Shown: positions 11,295 to 21,897 of the stretch, one piece after another | Numbering within the stretch: position 1 is the stretch's first letter | Layout of the letters: the number at the start of each line of letters is the position of its first letter | Program-made: the position numbers and the translations under genes | The notes under the pieces: model-generated | Seen by the model: only the letters and a program-made list of their open reading frames with translations | The model's database searches: none | What the model was told of the DNA's origin: nothing | Assembly (NCBI GenBank): GCA_028753945.1 | Contig: JAPNXP010000006.1 | Span: forward strand, 3,286,001 to 3,350,000 | Direction of reading: 5' to 3' | From: Hexactinellida sp. DTS-2022 | Lineage: Eukaryota > Porifera > Hexactinellida | Length of the DNA: 64,000 bases

Positions 11295-13296
11295 GTTTAC
11301 AGTGAGTGAGGATGATATAACAGCTTGAGTATGACCGAACTTTTTCTACATTATGACGAAACTAATTCTACATTATGATCTAACAGTCTGTCTTTGGATA
11401 GTAATCGTACGATGTTTATTGAAATAATGATTACGACTATTATTGAATGAAGTAAACGATATTTGTGTTCTAAGTGAGCAACATCGAGTATGAGTATGAC
11501 CTAACATTTTCTACACTATGATCTAACAGTCTGTATTTGCAAAGTAATCGTACGATGGATGGTAACGTACAGTGGATTGTAATCATACGAAACAGTACAG
11601 TACATAATGGAAATACAGTCAACTCCCGTTATAACCAAGTCGGATATAACGAAGTACCTGCTTATATAACGAAGTCATCAATGGTCCGGAAATCCACACT
11701 TCAAGGTGATAAACCCATTTGTCAAGTGGTCACGAACCACAAGTAGTCAGGTCGCTTAACATCGATATCGGGACACGCTGGACAAAAGCACCAAATTTTA
11801 TACGTAATATTTAGACCCCGGCATCAATATTTCCGTGGCCCCACGACGAATGGATATATTTTTGATGCCATCTTGGATTTGAAAAATTGCGGCTCTCTAC
11901 TAATTCGCCGATATTACCCCGATAGCGAACTTATTCAAAATCTATTCTGGTAAACTTTTACGGCCAGATTCGTTGTCCACGTGAAATTCCCCGTCGATTA
12001 AGCGGTCACTTGCCCATAGTTTATCCCTGGCAACGAAAGAATGTCTTAGGAATGCTACAACATTCCTTTCTCTAATTGTGTCCTATACCTATCGAGTGAC
12101 CCCTTGTTCGACTCCCATCAGCTATTTGAGTCTGTTATAAACATAGTGACACTCTAAATCGTCATTTGACGCTGTTTTACGACAATTTCCTTAATTACCA
12201 TTACAGTATATTCTCTCTAATAGTCCACCAGTGGGTAAAAGGACCCAGGTGGACTATTAGAGAATATGGACCATTAAAGAATTTAGCCATAAGTTACATC
12301 AAATATACATTATATACTAACATACGGTATACCTTATTATAAGAAATTAACGCGAATTGGAGCAATTCGCGTAAATTTCACGGCGCGTTAATTTCCTATA
12401 ATATATAAGGTAGTTAAAGTATATTAGTATAAGTAAATATAATCGAGGATATATAGAGTCAATAGAAACTATTAGGGAGTATGAACTGTACGTAAGTAAT
12501 ACGTAATAAAATCTGGTCTTTTAAGTTTTAACAGTCCACCTGTAGTTAGGGCAGTGGTTCCCAACCTGGGGTGCATGAACCCCTTGGGGGTGCACGGGAC
12601 ACGTCTCGGGGGTGCACGGGACAAGGAGTGGAGTGGATATTGAGCATTTTAAAATAAAGTCTTTTAAATATAGTTATAATCTACAAGTTTAATTCTGATT
12701 ACTCGACTATATTGATTTATTACTATTGTGTTCTGTAAGTTACCTGACGGTTTTCAAAGAGGGCTTGGTCCGTACTGGTCCATTTACCACAACCTACCTT
12801 TGGGAAATCGCCCCCCCCCAAATATGGTGCACCTCATAATTTTAACCTCCCTAAATCAGCAAAATATTGTTGTCATAAATTGTTAGTAATACTCAATGAT
12901 ATTTTTAAATCCTCTTCACCCCAAAAATTTTTATCGCTCGCTGCGCTCGCTCGTCTATAAATCCATGTATACTTAGATTAAAATTGTGATATTATTACAT
13001 ACTGACGCTTTTCATCCTAATGAGGGCATATGATGTTCACACCCCATCCTATTTTATAATCGATGCCCTTGTCAATAAAATCCTTCAGACTTAGGTATGT
13101 CCTGGGTAGGGGTTACAATCCCGGTCATAATTATTAATCCCGGGATTTCGGGATTGATATTTTAACTAATTTCGGGATCCCGGGATTCCGGGATTGAAGC
13201 TTTTCCAATCCCGGGATCCCGGGATTTCGGGATCCCGGAATTAAATTTTGAAAATTTTATAATAGGGAATATATATACGGTACATATTGTTACATA

Positions 13297-14241
13297 GTAC
13301 TGTTGTATGACAGTTTTACTACCATGACAGACTTACTACCTCTATTACTAGTACCATGGATGTTCTCTATCCATGACAGATTTACTACCTTACATGACAG
13401 AATTACTACCCTTTGATCATGACTTGACTATTACTATGCACTTTTAATGGTTTCTTTCTTTCTTCCACTTGACTAAATACAAACAGCATGTATTCAAATA
13501 TAGGAAATATTTACTTGTATCTTTACAAAATTTATTGAATTTGACTTGCTCAATCATCTATATAATTGACATTTCCACATCCGCCTTCCCCGTATTCATT
13601 ATTCACTAGGTAAATTAATATGTATGGCATTGTGAACGGTATAGCAAATAGATAATTATTCTAACATCGTAGGTAGGACCTTTTAATGGATTTAACGATA
13701 CATAACCTATTGAGAATCTGAGAATATATTAGCTGTCAAAACCGTATCGCTCTACTCAATAATCATTGCATCACTGAAGCTGTCTGCGTAAAAACGTTGT
13801 AGTACGACTATGTATCATGTCAATAACTTCACCAAGTTGATAGCCTGAGGCACGCATTTTAAAATTCGTCTCGCGAATTTTGTTGAGTTCAATAAATCGC
13901 TCGGCAAAATTACAAGGGAAAGAAAATTCACAAGCTTTAAATATTCAGAGATATTCATTATTGTATGTGATTTCTTGAATCAAGACTATAATTTGTGTAC
14001 TTTCTTAAATCGATGAGTAAAATAAATAATATAAATGAATTATCATTTCCTAATATTTTGAATAGATGCTGTTTGTATTTAGTCAAGTAGAAGAAAGAAA
14101 GAAACCATTAAAAGTGCATAGTAATAGTCAAGTCAAGATCAAAGGGTAGTAATTCTGTCATGTAAGGTAGTAAATCTGTCATGGATAGAGAACATCCATG
14201 GTACTAGTAATAGAGGTAGTAAAACTGTCATACAACAGTAC
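13297..14241. mobile_element. Inverted-repeat element, third level
   Basis: The arms 13,297-13,495 and 14,067-14,241 are inverted copies starting GTACTGTTGTATGACAG. They contain repeated TGACAGANTTACTACC units and a TTTCTTTCTTCCACTTGAC block. The spacer is AT-rich without ORFs. Confidence 0.75.
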
Positions 14242-14416
14242 GAAAGGAATACAACTGAATTAAATGGGTATTCTAAACGGTTGGGTTCTGACTAAATATC
14301 ACTTTCAATTTATGACATTAATTATTGGTATCTAAGAAAAACTAAATGTGAGAATCATTGTAGAAATAGATTAATAATGAAGAATTGGCTAACAATTGAC
14401 TGGTATATATGGAAAG

Positions 14417-15024
14417 CAGGGCTGTATCAACTCATTTTGAGTTGGCAAAATCAACTCATTTTTCTGAATGAGTTGAATGAGTTGGTAGTGGTCTAAATGA
14501 ATGAGTTGAATGAGTTGATAGCTCACTTGAATGAGTTGAAATGAGTTCAACTCATTTCTAAAATTGGTTAAAATATATATCATAGACAATAATTGTCCTG
14601 CCATGTGGCATAAGTAGTATTTGCGTCAACCCATAGTGAGATGCAGATCCCATCTCAATACTCGAAAAATACTCGAAATCATGAAAATAGTCTGAAGCAA
14701 GTTTTTTAGCAACAGTGGCTTGCATCGCATATGTATACAATTTTTTTAATGAGTTAATTGCATGTGAGTTACATGCATTTGAATGTGTAATTAAATGAGT
14801 CGAGTTGAACGAGTTTTAAAATGAGTTGAATGAGTTGAATGAGTTGAATGAGTAGAAATGAGTTGAAATGAGTTGGTTGCATAAAACTGGATAAATTGAA
14901 TGAGTTGAATGAGTTGGTTACATCCAAATGAATGAGTTGAATGAGTTGGTACAATATAAATGAATGAGTTGGTTCCGAGGAAATGAGTTTTTTTACCAAC
15001 TCAAAATGAGTTGATACAGCCCTG
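14417..15024. mobile_element. hAT-like MITE built of AATGAGTTG repeats, third level
   Basis: It starts CAGGGCTGTATCAACTCATT and ends in the complement, GTTGATACAGCCCTG. The interior holds about twenty copies of the 9-10-bp motif AATGAGTTG in array-like runs on both sides. GGAAAG is found next to both ends, as a blurred target duplication. The minus-strand ORFs here are translations of the repeat. Confidence 0.8.
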
Positions 15025-15213
15025 CATTGGAAAGGAACAATTATTTTCTATTATTCATACTACTATTTATAATCTACATTCCTAACAAAAGTCTTTGTAA
15101 TCAAATCATGTTATTAATCTACACTGAGTCCATTTGAGAGTCGAAAATAATTTATTGGTGAGTAACAAATGTAAATACCCTATTGTTCCATGAAGCAATA
15201 TACGTATTATATA

Positions 15214-15724
15214 CGAGCCCTTCGGTCTCGGTCGCTTTGCGACGGATCGGTGCTACACACCTCAAGTTAACGGCCGCTATGCGACCTTACTCCTCACCCT
15301 TTCTATCATAGAAAATGGTAGAAAGGTACGTTTCATACATCCCTTTATAAGATTTCCATAGTTTTAACTTGTTTTTTCATGTTTAGAAATTTATAAACGC
15401 GAAATTCGTGTTCAGCATCCTTGTTTACCTATAATACCCGTTGTAAGTTAACTTCTAAGTTGATTTTGAATTTCATTAATTTGTTTACCTATTTTGTGTA
15501 AACAACAACAACAAATATTCATGTTATAAATTTATAAATGACAAATTCGAAATCAGCATACTTGTTTACATATTATAACATTTGTTTACCAATTACAACA
15601 TTTGACAGTTAGTTTATATCTCATATATTAATGCGGTTTCTATTCCCCCATCACTTTAATACAATTCGGACAAACAAACACACAAACAAACACACACACA
15701 ACAATCGAGATTTAATAATATAGA
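15214..15724 (-). mobile_element. Helitron family 2-like, minus strand
   Basis: Read on the minus strand, it starts TCTATATTATTAAATCTCG (5' flank A) at 15,724. It ends with the GTCGC stem, then GAGACCGAAGGGCTCG followed by T at 15,214. This is the same 3' end as the tandem pair at 5,088-7,748. The 511-bp element is non-autonomous and sits inside the second hAT of the nest. Confidence 0.75.
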
Positions 15725-16137
15725 TATATACTACTGCTATTAAAATCGAATAATTATCGATATTTTCTCTTTTTTAATAGTTTGTCGCAAGATAATTACC
15801 AAAACATCAAAATCCCGAGATCCCGGGATTGAGAAACGAATCCCGGGATTCAATCCCGGAACGCGGGATTGAGAAATCAATCTCGGAATTCAATCCCGTG
15901 AAGAAAATACACCGGGATCCCGGGATTGTAAACCCTAGTCCTGGGAGTGCACCACCAAATTTTCGGGTATCAGGGGGTTCACGAGTTAGAGGTTGGGAAC
16001 CACTGAGTTAGGGGGCCCATGTGGTCGTTAGCTTAAATAATATCGAAACTAATTAAGGTGGGCGAATAGATAAATGGATTATTAAAGAGAACTGACTGTA
16101 GCTAGAAACAGTCAGGTCACTTAACACATATTGGTGA

Positions 16138-16270
16138 CGAGCCCTTCGCTCTCGGGAGCTTTTCGACGGATCGGTGCTACGCACCCAAGTTAACGGTCGC
16201 TATGCGTCCTTACTCCTCACCCTTGCTACCATGGAAAATGGTAGTGGTTGTTTTATAGTAAAAGCGAGGA
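16138..16270 (-). mobile_element. Truncated Helitron 3' end
   Basis: The minus-strand end resembles GGGCTCG with the adjacent stem and the region containing AACGGTCGCTATGCG, as in 15,214-15,310. The 5' half is missing. It begins about 40 bp outside the pogo-like nest. Confidence 0.55.
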
Positions 16271-16675
16271 GTACTACAACAATTTTCCAACATTTGCAAC
16301 TAACTACAAGAAAGTGTTATCATAGTTTATCAACTGATGTGTGTTATTAACTAAATAGGGTATAGGAACGGATATTATTGTAGACACATATTGTAGGTTA
16401 CCACAATATGAGAATGATAATGAGGTGTCGACTCAGAGATGTTCAAAAATTTCCCAAAGCATAAAAAAGTATCTCCAGGACTTATAGCGATCACTTTAAT
16501 ATATAGAGTCTGTTATGGATTCCAAGTCCTAAGGAATCACGAGTCAACAGTTTTGGTGTATAATTTATTACTGACCATTTTCAGGGTACAGTCCAAAATG
16601 ATAATTTATGACAATGCTTGCAACCTACACATGACATGCATGAAAAGGTAAAGACAAAATATATTTTGTAATTAA

Positions 16676-16865
16676 CCAAGGTTGAAACCGCTCGCCAAAT
16701 ATCAGTATTCATTAATAGTTGCCCACCAAATACGAATATGATATTCGGTTGAATAACCGAAAACAGAATACTGATATTAGGTTGGCAACCAAATATCAAC
16801 TATTCGGCAAATAATATTCGGTTCAACCAAATGAAATATATCAGTATTCAGTTTCAACCTTGATT
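16676..16865. repeat. Palindromic MITE of AATATCAGTATTCGGTT units
   Basis: The ends CCAAGGTTGAAACCG and TTTCAACCTTG are inverted. Between them are alternating ATATTCGGTTG/CAACCGAATAT motifs. A related, longer copy lies at 19,114-19,650 inside the integrase transposon. It occupies the intron of the KDZ-like remnant. Confidence 0.6.
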
Positions 16866-17424
16866 TCAACTAGTTTATATGATCGGTGCTCTAGAGACAA
16901 ATGCACCAATTAGAAACAGAATTATAGATATAATATTTGTTCAAAATTAATTCTTTTAGGGCACCAAATTATTTCGAAACACAACGTTTCTCATAGATCG
17001 TATTCATTCGTTTAACCACAGATGTCATCCCTTATATTCAATGAGGAATATATGTTACAGTCAATGTGTAAAATTAGACAATTCATAAATGACTGAATTA
17101 TTTAGTCAATTTGTAAAATGACTAATTCACTTAGTCAATTTTTAAAATGACTGAAATTCATCGACATTTTATAAAATGCCTAAAGTTTTAAACTTAAATT
17201 TGACAGATTGCCTAAATATAATTATATCAGAACCCTTAGGGTATAAAAAGAAAACATCTATTCCATATGCGGTTAGATGACCAAAATCGACTATTCATTG
17301 TTAAATTTGACGATACATAACAATCAATTGACAACAAATAACATCCCAATCCCGTTGTTGAATTTGGGGTATAAATATTGGAATTAGGAATTTCATAGAT
17401 AAAATCTGCACCATACCTAATACT

Positions 17425-19036
17425 ATGGATAATCCTTTGGAGATTCGTTTTAGAGAATTATTAATTCCAAAAATCATAGAGCAAAAGTCTTTGTTGTTGA
17501 GTAAGGAACAATACTATGAAAAAATTAGTGAATTAAAGGAAGTTTTATGTCGACAACGAAATCTAATCGGCAATATTACATTCTTAGTCACTACGAAATA
17601 CTTAAATGTGGTGATGTTGATAAGCTGATTCGTAAACGTAAGGATAATTCTGAGGACCCAACATATTTTGCTCATATTAATGACATGTTTGACATTATCA
17701 AACGTACTCATATTCAAACTGGTCATGGTGGTCTTGACAAAATGACAAAGTCTTTGACCAATTATGCAAATATTACGAGAGAATCAATTGAATTATACAA
17801 ATATTTATGTGCTGAGTGTCAGAAAAAGAGAAAACACCCAATGATTAAAGGGGTAGTAGTGAGGCCTATTTTGTCTAAGGACTTTTTATCACGTGGCCCA
17901 TAGATCTGATTGATATGCAATCTATTTCTTATGAATCTAATAAGTGGATCCTGGTTTATCAAGACCACCTGACCAAGTACTGCGCTTACGCCCTTTAACA
18001 TCGAAAAGAGCAGCAGGAGTAGCATATCAATTGATCGATATATTTATGCTTTTTGGTGTACCACAGATCCTGCAGAGTGACAACGGATCTGAATTCACTG
18101 CACATGTCATTGGTGAACTTAAACTATTATGGCCTGATCTGTTGATGGTTCATGGTAGACCAAGACATCCACAAAGTCAGGGGTCAGTTGAACGCCTTAA
18201 TTGTGATGTTAAAGACATTTAAATCGCATGGCTTGGCGACAATCATTCCAAAGACTGGCATAATGGTCTTCGGTTCGTCCAATTTCAGAAAAACAGTAGT
18301 TACCATTCAGGAATCAAACAATTACCATACATGGCCTTGTTTGGGACTGACCCACGAATTGGACTACGTTCAAATACACTCCCCTTGGAGGTATTAAAAT
18401 TCATGGAATCCGAGGAACAGTTGTACGCAGCCTATTCTCCTATTGCGTCAAATAATACTATCTTGGATGACAGTACCGTGGTCACAAAATATCTCTGAGC
18501 CTTTGAAGAATTCACAGGATATAATAACAGATAATCTTGAAGAAATGCATCAAAATATTGATATTCAACGCAAGCGAGCTCGAGATGGCTTGGTAGTACA
18601 AAGTCAACGTATGGTTCAACGCAGTCGACTTGAACAAATTGCTGGTGATCCAGGTGATAACGTGAGTATCCCGATACCTTTGGTCGATCGTGGTAAAGGT
18701 GACCCACGAAACATAATGGGTATTATTTTGGATCGAGATGAGAGAGACTTATATCGCATAGCTGTTCGCTCGGGGATACTTAAAGGACGTTTCGCAAAAA
18801 ATCAATTTGATCTTTGTCCACAAAAACTTTACAACTATGAGGATATACGTCAAGATATGGAGGTTGGAGTTCGTGAGGCTGTGCACAAAGAATCAAATTG
18901 TGGTGGTCAAGGTTTTACAAAATGTAACTGTGCAATAACTGGAAAAGGATGTATGTCCAACAGATGTAAGTGTTTCAAAGCCCGACTGATTTGCAATATT
19001 AGGTGCCATTCAAGCCTAACCTGCAAAAACAAGTGA
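17425..19036 (+). pseudogene. KRBA2-like integrase/transposase, frameshifted
   Basis: A DDE integrase gene lies between the two inverted repeats. In order it shows an N-terminal helical region (17,425-17,545); a segment with Q-Y-Y-I-L-S-H-Y-E-I-L-K-C-G typical of KRBA2-like proteins; an H2C2 zinc-binding domain (H-x-x-x-x-G-H-G-G then C-A-E-C-Q-K-K-R); and the catalytic core with D-L-I-D-M-Q, L-Q-S-D-N-G-x-E-F and a G-S-V-E-R-L-N glutamate. The C-terminal tail has a dense Cys cluster (C-N-C-A-I-T-G-K-G-C, R-C-K-C-F-K-A). Frame changes occur near 17,545, 17,895, 18,220 and 18,480, with stops between about 18,230 and 18,440. The start at 17,425 is the first ATG after the left repeat. It is recently inactivated; motif conservation is high. 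It would bind and join its own TIRs. Confidence 0.85.
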
Positions 19037-19113
19037 AATATTTACTATCTTAATATTATTGCAACTTATAATCCTCAATCTAATAATTTTGTTTGACTTT
19101 ATTAGTATTTACC

Positions 19114-19650
19114 AAGGTTGCAACCGAATACTGATATATTTGGTTGAACCGAATATTATTCGCGAATAGTTGACATTCGGTTGCCCGACCGAATATCATT
19201 ATTCGGTATTCGGTTGCCCAAACGAATATCATTATTCGGTATTCGGTCTCCCGAGCGAATATAATCAGTATTCATATTAGTTTTCCCATCCGAATATTCT
19301 AATTACGTGTATTCGTATTCGGTTAGGGCCAGGGCCGCCGAGAGGATTACCAGAGGCTTTGCGGGCCCCGGGGCAAAACAATAATGATGGGCCCCTCTGG
19401 AACCTTTCCCAAACCCAAATGTTCATTTTTACACGATTTCCTTATTTTCACGGGCCCCTCAGATCCACGGGCCCCGGGGCAACTGCCCCCCCTACCCCCC
19501 CCTCTTGGCGCCCCTGGTTAGGGCAACCAAAGATTATCGGTATTCGTATTCGTTCTACCAACCGAATATCATCAGTATTCGTATTTGGTTGACGTAACCA
19601 AATATTATCATTATCAGTATTCGGTTGAAGCAACCGAATATCAGTGTCAG
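19114..19650. mobile_element. Palindromic MITE with a GC-rich insertion
   Basis: It starts CCAAGGTTGCAACCGAATAC and consists of alternating ATTCGGTTG and CAACCGAATAT motifs. A GC-rich block with AGGGCCGCCGAGAGG and CTTGGCGCCCCTGG ends (19,330-19,518) is inserted in it. It lies between the integrase gene and the right inverted repeat of the transposon. Confidence 0.65.
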
Positions 19651-20159
19651 TATTTCAGTCATTTTTAAAATTGACTAAGTGAATTAGTCATTTTACAAAT
19701 TGACTAAATAATTCAGTCATTTTATAAATTGTCTAATTTTACAAATTGACTGTAACATATACAAACTGAAGAGATCAAAGTACTAAACTTACAAGCATGC
19801 CAGTTGATAATGTTTTCTACACCACAATATATTTTCTGGCTTGCTTGAACCAAGATAATATGTATTTTCAATACTAAGATTTAGAATATTTGTATATTGG
19901 TGATATAACTGTTGGGATAAACATCACACATGTGCTGAAAACTAATAAAATTGACACTATAAACAATGAATTAAAGTTGTTATTCAATAAATGTTAAGGT
20001 ATCTTCTCTACATTGATGACAAGGAGAACTAAAATCTCCTTGTTAGAGTACCATAGCTTAATATTAAATCATTCCTAGAAAGTGTCGTTCCGCGTAATCG
20101 CAAGATATTTCCTTGTATCGTGGGGAATGGGATTAAAATTCCTTTTTTAAACACTCGCT

Positions 20160-20760
20160 CAGATGAACTCTCATTTTATTCTGTCTCCATCGAACTGTTT
20201 CAGGGTCGACACCAGTTGCTAAAGCCAAACACATAGCTGCTGCAAATAGGCCACAGTCAGCCCGCCTCTCTGCTGTTGAATGTGAGAAAAGGTTACATCC
20301 AAGTCTCATGTACTATCCCAGTAGAGTAGGGCTAACTGTACATCTAGTTCCTCGCTGGTCCTACCTGTCATAAGCGAGTCGTACAAGATAACTTTTCCTT
20401 GAACGTCAATGCTTGAGCATACCCAGTGGAGTGCACCATCATGGTGGATTTGCATGCTAGGCCGAGGAGCCTTTACGAACTGTCGGTTCTGAAATTTTAA
20501 ATTGGAATAAAATTATTGTAATCTATATACTAGTATATAACTTTGATAATGTATGAAATTAAAATTTCTAGTATGCAAAGAGTGACTAATTATCAGGATG
20601 TCATTAAATCTAATTGAGAACTTCTCCAATTTTGAGGCGTATCTTGCCCTCTAATTAGTAGTTATAAATATTTAGAAAATATAGAACAATATCTTACTTT
20701 TGAAAGAATTGTATCCTGAATCCCTTGAACATGAGGGTAGGAAATGCATTCTGTAAAAGT
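20160..20760 (-). pseudogene. Ulp1-like cysteine protease remnant, two exons, minus strand
   Basis: On the minus strand an exon ending at 20,698 contains S-Y-P-H-V-Q-G-I-Q-D-T-I-L-S-K before a GTAAGA donor. After a 209-nt intron, the next exon (from 20,488) contains Q-I-H-H-D-G-A-L-H-W-V-C-S, then Y-D-S-L...G-R-T-S-E-E-L-D-V-Q-L. After a frameshift comes R-A-D-C-G-L-F-A-A-A-M-C-L-A. H-W, an acidic D, and D-C-G-L-F-A are the catalytic signature of the C48/Ulp1 SUMO-protease fold. Such domains occur in several animal transposons, including Ginger1. A second copy lies at 26,453-27,192 with the same intron position. Confidence 0.7.
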
Positions 20761-21030
20761 ACCTAAAAATAAATGGAATTCATCAGACACCTTGGACCTT
20801 GGAATATTGTGACTAAATTAGAGGATTTAAACTTATTAAATTACACTGACACAAAAAGCGTTGAGGCATCTATCTGTCATAAATGTATTTTCCGAGGCTA
20901 ATTCATCAAGAAATTGTAATTTGATTTACTTATTGATAATATGAGTGAATTTGTAAATAGTTTTGATGCCTTTCACTCCTAAAAGCGAAACTAAACTGGA
21001 AGTAGGTCCCTCACTATGCTGGATGAGGTA
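20761..21030. other. Unassigned AT-rich stretch
   Basis: No ORF, repeat or splice-consistent exon was recognised. Confidence 0.4.
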
Positions 21031-21236
21031 ATAAAAAGTCGAGTGTACATGCACATATGATATTAGAGTGTGCATTGCACATATGATATTTGAGTGTGCA
21101 TGCACATATAGATACATAGTCGAGTGTGCATGCACATATAGATACATAGTCGAGTGTACATGCACATATAGAGTCGAGTGTGCATGCACATATTTCGAGT
21201 TTGCATACACATATTTCGAGTTTGTATACACATTTT
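21031..21236. repeat. Tandem repeat of TCGAGTGTGCATGCACATATA units
   Basis: About eight degenerate units of 22-32 bp share GAGTGTGCATGCACATAT, each carrying the self-complementary core TGCATGCA or TGCATACA. The overlapping minus-strand ORFs are translations of the repeat. Confidence 0.75.
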
Positions 21237-21311
21237 AGCTCTCGTAATTCTTAACAAACACACAACAATCGTGTTTTTAGTTTTTAGTTTGATAGAATTA
21301 GGCACAAGCAC

Positions 21312-21816
21312 TTGTTGACAATTGTGCATCCTTGCAATATCATACTATGTAAAGTTACATATATAAAGACATTTCCATCTACTGTAGATACATTTAGAAA
21401 TTTCATGACCTGCTTCATTGATTCAAAGCCCATTAATATACATTCCACCATAATGCCACAGATGACGAAAGGAAATGCGAGACAGATGCTCCAAAGAACA
21501 TTATCTAGGTTCAAGCAGGTAACTGGCCAAATAATCGGTGCTGTTTTTACCTGGGAAGGGGGTCTCTCTATTTTAGCAAATAGTCCATTCACTGATTTTA
21601 TAAATGCAAATAAGGATGTGATTTGGAAGTGTCTTGCAATTGTCCTATTTCACTAGAGTCTATCCCAGCACACGATCTCGAAATGACTGCGAAAATAGAG
21701 AGCGATCTAACTGGATGCAATGTGAAGACATTATGAAAATTATATCGTGGTTGATTCAAAAATCAGTAGGTATGTTTCGTAATGTTAAGTTATTAAATTC
21801 CGAACTCAATTATTAA
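21312..21816 (+). other. Unrecognised open frames, not supported as a gene
   Basis: A 114-codon plus-strand frame (21,312-21,656) and a following 60-codon frame (21,634-21,816) sit between two tandem arrays. They contain no recognised domain and no obvious splice structure. An open minus-strand frame of similar length overlaps, which weakens the case for coding. Confidence 0.25.
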
Positions 21817-21897
21817 CAACTTTTTGGGATATTTAGATATTTCAATGCATTTAGATATTTCAATTCAATTAGGGATTCGCTACGTACAAGCCCGGTT

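Larger units (their letters stand above)
8891..11598. mobile_element. Long terminal-inverted-repeat element with subterminal CGTACGATTA repeats
   Basis: The arms at 8,891-9,195 and 11,320-11,598 are long inverted copies starting GTACTGTTTCGTACGATTAC. They contain several copies of ATCGTACGATTACTATCC and AGACAGACTGTTAGATCAT, so tandem subrepeats sit inside the inverted repeats. No transposase is visible inside. The interior is a hAT-like region that itself contains a giant hairpin. It resembles foldback-type or non-autonomous MULE-like elements, but I cannot assign the superfamily. Confidence 0.65.
13107..15937. mobile_element. Second hAT-like element nested inside, GTCCTGGG duplication
   Basis: The ends are TAGGGGTTACAATCCCGG and CCGGGATTGTAAACCCTA, with several CCCGGGATT repeats next to both. 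The duplication GTCCTGGG is exact (13,099-13,106 and 15,938-15,945). It carries three further insertions: 13,297-14,241, 14,417-15,024 and 15,214-15,724. Confidence 0.88.
12552..16005. mobile_element. hAT element with AGTTAGGG duplication
   Basis: It begins CAGTGGTTCCCAACCTGGGG and ends GGTTGGGAACCACTG. An exact 8-bp duplication, AGTTAGGG, is present at 12,544-12,551 and 16,006-16,013. These are textbook hAT termini. No transposase remains. Most of its length is a later insertion at 13,107-15,937. Confidence 0.9.
12204..16098. mobile_element. Pogo-like MITE, outermost layer of a nest
   Basis: The left end is TA|CAGTATATTCTCTCTAATAG. The right end is TTAAAGAGAACTGACTG|TA. Without the insertion at 12,552-16,005 and its 8-bp duplication it would be about 430 bp. 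A small AT-rich palindrome with GGAAATTAACGCG lies at 12,340-12,400. Confidence 0.7.
17053..19757 (+). mobile_element. KRBA2/Ginger-like integrase transposon with TATA duplication
   Basis: Terminal inverted repeats of about 110 bp (17,053-17,160 and 19,650-19,757) begin TGTTACAGTCAATGTGTAAA. They contain repeated TTAGTCAATTT/GACTGAA motifs. The exact 4-bp duplication TATA flanks the element (17,049-17,052 and 19,758-19,761). The 2,705-bp element carries one integrase gene, now with several frameshifts, and a nested palindromic MITE at 19,114-19,650. Confidence 0.88.
16430..19880 (+). pseudogene. KDZ-type transposase remnant, split by another transposon
   Basis: A reading frame at 16,439-16,647 contains K-V-S-P-G-L near its start, C-Y-G-F-x-V-x-x-x-H-E-S, and the catalytic-type motif I-I-Y-D-N-A-C-N-L-H. 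A donor (AAAG|GTAAAG) follows. The next exon starts at 16,960 with P-N-Y-F then, after a frameshift, F-L-I-D-R-I-H-x-F-N-H-R-C. This order (YDNAC-LH, then F-x-x-T-x-F-L-I-D-R-x-H-x-x-N-H) is characteristic of KDZ (Kyakuja-Dileera-Zisupton) transposases as I know them. The frame is broken at 17,052 by a 2.7-kb insertion and seems to resume at 19,758-19,880. A palindromic MITE (16,676-16,865) occupies its intron. It is clearly dead. Confidence 0.6.

Noticed and set aside
14389-14999. Minus-strand ORFs rich in Q-L-I-Q-L-I
   Set aside because: They are translations of AATGAGTTG repeats in a MITE.
21312-21656. 114-codon plus-strand ORF as a gene
   Set aside because: No recognised motif, and an equally long ORF overlaps on the minus strand; listed only as unsupported.
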